Part shown: positions 60,757-64,000 of the stretch, one piece after another | Layout: each line of letters starts with the position of its first letter | Numbering within the stretch: position 1 is the stretch's first letter | Source of the DNA: Kitasatospora sp. MAA19 | Lineage (GTDB): Bacteria; Actinomycetota; Actinomycetes; Streptomycetales; Streptomycetaceae | DNA length: 64,000 bases | NCBI RefSeq assembly: GCF_029894125.1 | Contig: NZ_JARXYZ010000001.1 | Coordinates: forward strand, 310,001 to 374,000 | Reading direction: 5' to 3' | Program-made: the position numbers and the translations under genes | The notes under the pieces: model-generated | Told to the model about the DNA's origin: nothing | Databases searched by the model: none | What the model saw: only the letters and a program-made list of their open reading frames with translations

Positions 60757-61521
60757 TCAGCGCCGGGCGGCGCCACGCAGGCGGGCCAGCCGGTCGGCGA
60801 CGCCCCAGGCGGTCACCCGCCACAGCGCCTCGACCACGATGTTGCGGCTCATCTTGGACGCGCCCAGCTCGCGCTCGACGAAGGTGATCGGCACCTCGGC
60901 CACCTTGAACCCGGCCTTCACCGTGCGCCAGGCCAGGTCGACCTGGAAGCAGTACCCGGCCGAGGCGACCTCGTCCATGCCCAGGCCCTGCAGGGTCTCC
61001 TTGCGGAAGGCCCGGTAGCCGCCGGTGACGTCCCGGATCGGCACGCCCAGCATCAGCCGCGAGTAGGTCGAGCCGCCGCGGGAGAGCAGCAACCGCGACT
61101 TCGGCCAGTTCACCACCCGGCCGCCCGGCACCCAGCGCGAGCCCAGCACCAGGTCGGCGCCGCGCAGCGCGCCCAGCAGCCGGTCCAGCTCCTCGGGCTG
61201 GTGCGAGCCGTCCGCGTCCATCTCGACCAGGACGTCGTAGCCGTTGTCGATGCCCCAGCGGAAGCCCGCGAGGTAGGCGGCGCCCAGGCCCTCCTTGCCC
61301 TTGCGGTGCATGACGTGCACGTTCGGGTCCTCGGCGGACAGCTTGTCGGCCAGCTCGCCGGTGCCGTCGGGGCTGTTGTCGTCGGCGACCAGCACATGGG
61401 CCTCGGGCACCGCGGCCCGCACCCGGCCGACGATCCGCTCGACGTTCTCCGCCTCGTTGTAGGTCGGAATGATCACCAGGACCCTGCCGAGATCAGCAAA
61501 ACTCTGCTGGTTCACGGTCAC
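60757..61521 (-). CDS. ppm1: polyprenol monophosphomannose synthase
   Basis: The 254-residue GT2 glycosyltransferase moves mannose from GDP-mannose to a polyprenyl phosphate. VLVIIPTYNEAENVERI opens the fold; VADDNSPDGTGELAD and VEMDADGSHQPEEL carry the DxD-type metal residues; RWVPGGRVVNWPKSR and DVTGGYRAFRKETL are acceptor-side motifs. It is the catalytic-domain-only form, without the membrane acyltransferase domain of mycobacterial Ppm1. The product supplies protein O-mannosylation. GTG 61521 has GAGAGG 7 nt upstream. Encoded next to manA. Confidence 0.9.
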   Translation of the reverse strand: MTVNQQSFADLGRVLVIIPTYNEAENVERIVGRVRAAVPEAHVLVADDNSPDGTGELADKLSAEDPNVHVMHRKGKEGLGAAYLAGFRWGIDNGYDVLVEMDADGSHQPEELDRLLGALRGADLVLGSRWVPGGRVVNWPKSRLLLSRGGSTYSRLMLGVPIRDVTGGYRAFRKETLQGLGMDEVASAGYCFQVDLAWRTVKAGFKVAEVPITFVERELGASKMSRNIVVEALWRVTAWGVADRLARLRGAARR

Positions 61522-61849
61522 GTACAAACCTCTCGGCCGATGACGGGGAGTGTCAGAACACCGTCGCCCGCACTCTGGAACGCGGCTCCGCCGGCAGCCC
61601 GCCGACGGGATGACCACGGTGGAATCTGCTGCGCAGGGCGGAGACTACTGCGTCCTGGCATCCTACTACCGCGCCCGGGAACCACCGGTCCGGCCAGGGC
61701 ACTCCCCTCCGGCACCGGCCGTTTCCCCGGTGGCGGCACCGGTCGGCTAGGGTCGATGCCCTTGCCTGTGCCCGGACCCCCGCACCGCCGGTCCCGTTGC
61801 CCGGCGATCCGGCACACCCGCCACCCAGCGAAGGAGTAGGACCGCGCGC
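61522..61849. other. 328-bp intergenic region between divergent ppm1 and manA
   Basis: A TAGGGT box at 61748-61753 is a possible manA -10 (about 90-nt leader), and GAAGGAGTAGG at about 61830-61840 is the manA ribosome site. No gene is supported. Confidence 0.4.
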
Positions 61850-63040
61850 ATGGACAGGCTCGTCAACACCGTCCGCCCGTACGCCTGGGGGTCGCTGACC
61901 GCCCTGCCCGACCTGCTCGGGCAGGAGCCGACCGGCGAACCGCAGGCCGAGCTGTGGATGGGCGCCCACCCCGGCGACCCGTCCCGCGCCGACCGCGGCG
62001 ACGGGCCCCGCCGACTGGACGAGCTGATCGCCGCCGACCCCGAGGGCGAACTCGGCGCCGCGACCGTCGCCCGGTTCGGCCCGACCCTGCCGTTCCTCTT
62101 CAAGGTCCTGGCCGCGGGCATCCCGCTGTCCATCCAGGCCCACCCCACGCTCGACCAGGCCCGCGCCGGGTTCGCCGCCGAGAACGCCCTCGGCATCCCG
62201 CTGGACGCCCCCGAGCGGAGCTACCGCGACGCCAACCACAAGCCCGAAATGGTCTGCGCGCTGGGCGAGTTCGAGGGCCTGTGCGGGTTCCGCCGGCCCG
62301 CCGAGGCGGCCGGGCTGATGGCCGGGCTCGCAGTGCCCGGGCTCGCCCCGCTGATCGATCTGCTGGCCGTCGAGGACGAGTCCGCGGCACTGCGCGGCAC
62401 GCTGGCCGCCATCCTCACCATGGACGGGACGGCCGCCGAGGAGACCGTCCGGGAGACGGCCGAGGCACTGGCCGGCACCGACCCGGAGGGGATCTACGGG
62501 CCGTACGCCCGGATCGCCAAGGACTTCGCGCAGGACCGCGGCCTGATCGCAGGCCTGCTGCTCAACCACGTCCGGCTGCGGGCCGGCGAGGCGCTCTACC
62601 TGGGCGCCGGGGTGCCGCACGCCTACCTGGCGGGCGTCTGCGTCGAGCTGCAGGCCAACTCCGACAACGTCCTGCGGGCCGGCCTCACCCCCAAGCACAT
62701 CGACGTCCCCGAGCTGCTGAAGGTCGTGATCTTCGAGGCCGGCGCCCCCGAGGTGCTGCACCCGGCCGCCGTCGAGGGCACGCCCGGCGAGGAGCTCTAC
62801 CCCGTCCCGATCGACGAGTTCCGGCTCTCCCGCTTCACCCTGGACGGCCGGGACCGCGAGATCGACGGCCGCACCCCGCAGATCCTGCTCTGCACCGCCG
62901 GCACCGCCCGGCTCACCGGCGCCGACGGCACCACCCTGGACCTCGCCCGCGGCCGGTCGGCCTTCCTCCCCGCCACCGGCACCCCCACCCGCCTCTCCGG
63001 CACCGGCACGACCCTCTTCCGCGCCACCGTGACCGTCTGA
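61850..63040 (+). CDS. manA: mannose-6-phosphate isomerase, class I
   Basis: The 396-residue zinc enzyme interconverts fructose 6-phosphate and mannose 6-phosphate, the entry to GDP-mannose. It carries NTVRPYAWGS, LWMGAHPGDPS, PFLFKVLAAGIPLSIQAHPTLDQA (zinc Gln/His), DANHKPEMVCAL (zinc Glu), YLGAGVPHAYLAGVCVELQANSDNVLRAGLTPKHID and a C-terminal cupin-like domain. Divergent from ppm1, with which it forms a mannose-activation unit. Confidence 0.96.
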   Translation: MDRLVNTVRPYAWGSLTALPDLLGQEPTGEPQAELWMGAHPGDPSRADRGDGPRRLDELIAADPEGELGAATVARFGPTLPFLFKVLAAGIPLSIQAHPTLDQARAGFAAENALGIPLDAPERSYRDANHKPEMVCALGEFEGLCGFRRPAEAAGLMAGLAVPGLAPLIDLLAVEDESAALRGTLAAILTMDGTAAEETVRETAEALAGTDPEGIYGPYARIAKDFAQDRGLIAGLLLNHVRLRAGEALYLGAGVPHAYLAGVCVELQANSDNVLRAGLTPKHIDVPELLKVVIFEAGAPEVLHPAAVEGTPGEELYPVPIDEFRLSRFTLDGRDREIDGRTPQILLCTAGTARLTGADGTTLDLARGRSAFLPATGTPTRLSGTGTTLFRATVTV

Positions 63041-63060
63041 CCGCACCACGCCCGGAAACC

Positions 63061-63102
63061 GGCCAGGGCCCGTGCCCCCTCGTGGGGGTACGGGCCCTGG
63101 CC
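63061..63102. terminator. hairpin between manA and acyltransferase genes
   Basis: An 18-bp stem with one mismatch (GGCCAGGGCCCGTGCCCC pairing with the segment ending at 63102), between convergent genes. Confidence 0.85.
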
Positions 63103-63117
63103 GTGTCGCGAGGCCGG

Positions 63118-64000
63118 TCAGCCGCTCCGGGAGCCCGCCTCGACGGGAACCCTCGGCTCGGCGGGCCCGGCCTGCTCGACCGCCGGCGCGGGCGCGGGCG
63201 CCGGAGCGGGCGCGATCCGTTCGAGCGCCTTCAGAGCCTTCTTGCCGAGCTTCTGGAAGGGCAATTCCACCAACCGGTACATCAGATAGGCCGCCACCAG
63301 CGTCACCGCCAGGAACTCGACCGTCCACAGCACCTTGGCGCCGGTCTCGGTGGGCCGCGGCGGAACGCCGACCAGCGGGCCGATCGTGTGCAACAGGTGG
63401 ACGTGCAGCAGGTACACCGAGAAGCTGACCGCACCGAGCCAGGTGAGCACCTTCGGGAAGCGCTTCTTGCGCAGCGCCATCGCGCCCAGGAAGGTCGCCC
63501 AGGCGCCGGTGTAGGAGGCGCACCAGGCGATCCAGCCGGAGTTCCAGGTGTAGTTCTCCATGCCGTTGCGGTTGTACATCCACCCCATGGCCACCCCGGC
63601 GACGATCACGAAGCCGCAGCAGATCCAGGCCTGCGTCCGGTCGATCTGCCCGTGCTCGGCGCGGTAGAGCACCGTGCCGGCGAACATCGTCGCGAAGATC
63701 AGCATGGTCTCGAAGCCGGGTGCCCGGCTGTTGGTGAACAGCAGCACCGCGGCGAGGCAGCCCACCAGCAGACCGCCCAGCTTGGTCAGCGCCGGGTTGC
63801 CGCTGAGCATGCAGACGAAGCCCATCACCACGACCAGGGCCGCCGCCAGCACCAGGTGCCGGGTGGAGTCCAGGTCGTGGCCGAAGGTGTCGGCGGCGAG
63901 CACGCCGCCGAAGACCAGGCCGATCGTCGCGAAGCCGACCGCGATCACGCTGCTGCGACGATGCCAGCCCACCGAGAACAGGCCGGTGACCAGGAAGTAG
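63118..64000 (-). CDS. acyltransferase family (OafA/YrhL-like) membrane protein, 5' end outside window
   Basis: The reading frame runs off the right edge (the last codons seen encode YFLVTGLFSVGWHRR), so only the C-terminal about 294 residues are visible. They contain at least seven membrane segments and the acyltransferase-3 terminal pattern FPKVLTWLGAVSFSVYLLHVHLLHTIGPL, followed by a membrane segment ending MYRLVELPFQKLG. A Pro/Ala-rich tail (PAPAPAPAPAVEQ) ends the protein. Such enzymes O-acylate sugars of exopolysaccharides or natural products. Substrate unknown. Confidence 0.85.
   Translation of the reverse strand, partial: YFLVTGLFSVGWHRRSSVIAVGFATIGLVFGGVLAADTFGHDLDSTRHLVLAAALVVVMGFVCMLSGNPALTKLGGLLVGCLAAVLLFTNSRAPGFETMLIFATMFAGTVLYRAEHGQIDRTQAWICCGFVIVAGVAMGWMYNRNGMENYTWNSGWIAWCASYTGAWATFLGAMALRKKRFPKVLTWLGAVSFSVYLLHVHLLHTIGPLVGVPPRPTETGAKVLWTVEFLAVTLVAAYLMYRLVELPFQKLGKKALKALERIAPAPAPAPAPAVEQAGPAEPRVPVEAGSRSG

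Overview
The window is very GC-rich DNA with the codon bias (G/C at almost every third position), GTG/TTG starts and gene repertoire of a Streptomycetaceae chromosome (Streptomyces or Kitasatospora; I cannot resolve which). Pointers are an Lsr2-like protein, a bacterial proteasome activator, mycothiol-type DinB/MDMPI proteins, DUF3151/DUF3152/DUF2617 proteins, an LAxTG wall protein and a perfect Streptomyces-type parS site. Most genes are core housekeeping genes. The parS site suggests, but does not prove, that the window lies in the origin-side half of the chromosome.

Layout. 1-6107: a YbjN-domain gene, then a small accessory block. A broken mosaic remnant of an aminotransferase gene lies left of an EspC-like/DUF1023 hydrolase/membrane-protein operon and a decayed reverse-strand gene, and an intact copy of the same aminotransferase lies on the right. 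6133-8237: a TetR regulator divergent from an amidase, sharing a 46-bp inverted repeat. 8695-12931: DUF2617, a membrane spermidine-synthase-like protein, a CoxG-like SRPBCC protein and pyrE. 13056-17609: parS in a perfect hairpin, DedA, fba, DUF3151, DUF3152 and an MDMPI/sterol-carrier protein. 17677-21969: purS-purQ-purL facing away from lsrL and two identical tRNA-Gly(GCC) genes. 22176-26006: ABC exporter plus DesK/DesR-type two-component system. 26040-32180: purC, a dimethylformamidase-like protein, a metalloprotease-like membrane protein without HExxH, and purD.

32549-41449: SLATT protein, conserved unknown, GntR regulator, nitrilase-family amidase, MDMPI protein, MFS transporter, M64 metalloprotease, BenE-like transporter. 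41656-46306: LAxTG surface protein and a three-gene 2-oxoacid dehydrogenase operon (E1alpha-E1beta-E2). 46733-54955: orphan LuxR-family response regulator, phosphotransferase, two membrane Ser/Thr kinases, the proteasome activator, an Ala/Pro-rich exported protein and a quinone oxidoreductase. 55004-58359: K+ channel with RCK domain, then MoeA/DUF6457/MobA-type molybdenum cofactor genes. 58376-64000: metallo-beta-lactamase-fold hydrolase, azoreductase divergent from an HxlR regulator, polyprenol-phosphate-mannose synthase, mannose-6-phosphate isomerase, and an acyltransferase cut by the window end.

Genes that work together: purS/Q/L, purC and purD (purine synthesis, dispersed over about 15 kb); the ABC exporter with its two-component system; E1/E2 subunits of one dehydrogenase; moeA and mobA; manA and ppm (mannose activation for protein O-mannosylation and glycolipids). 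A recurring regulatory theme is a TANNNT-like box 6-9 nt before the start codon, typical of leaderless transcripts. Small metabolic genes are separated by long GC-rich hairpin terminators. No complete known defence system, CRISPR array, prophage or intact transposon was seen.
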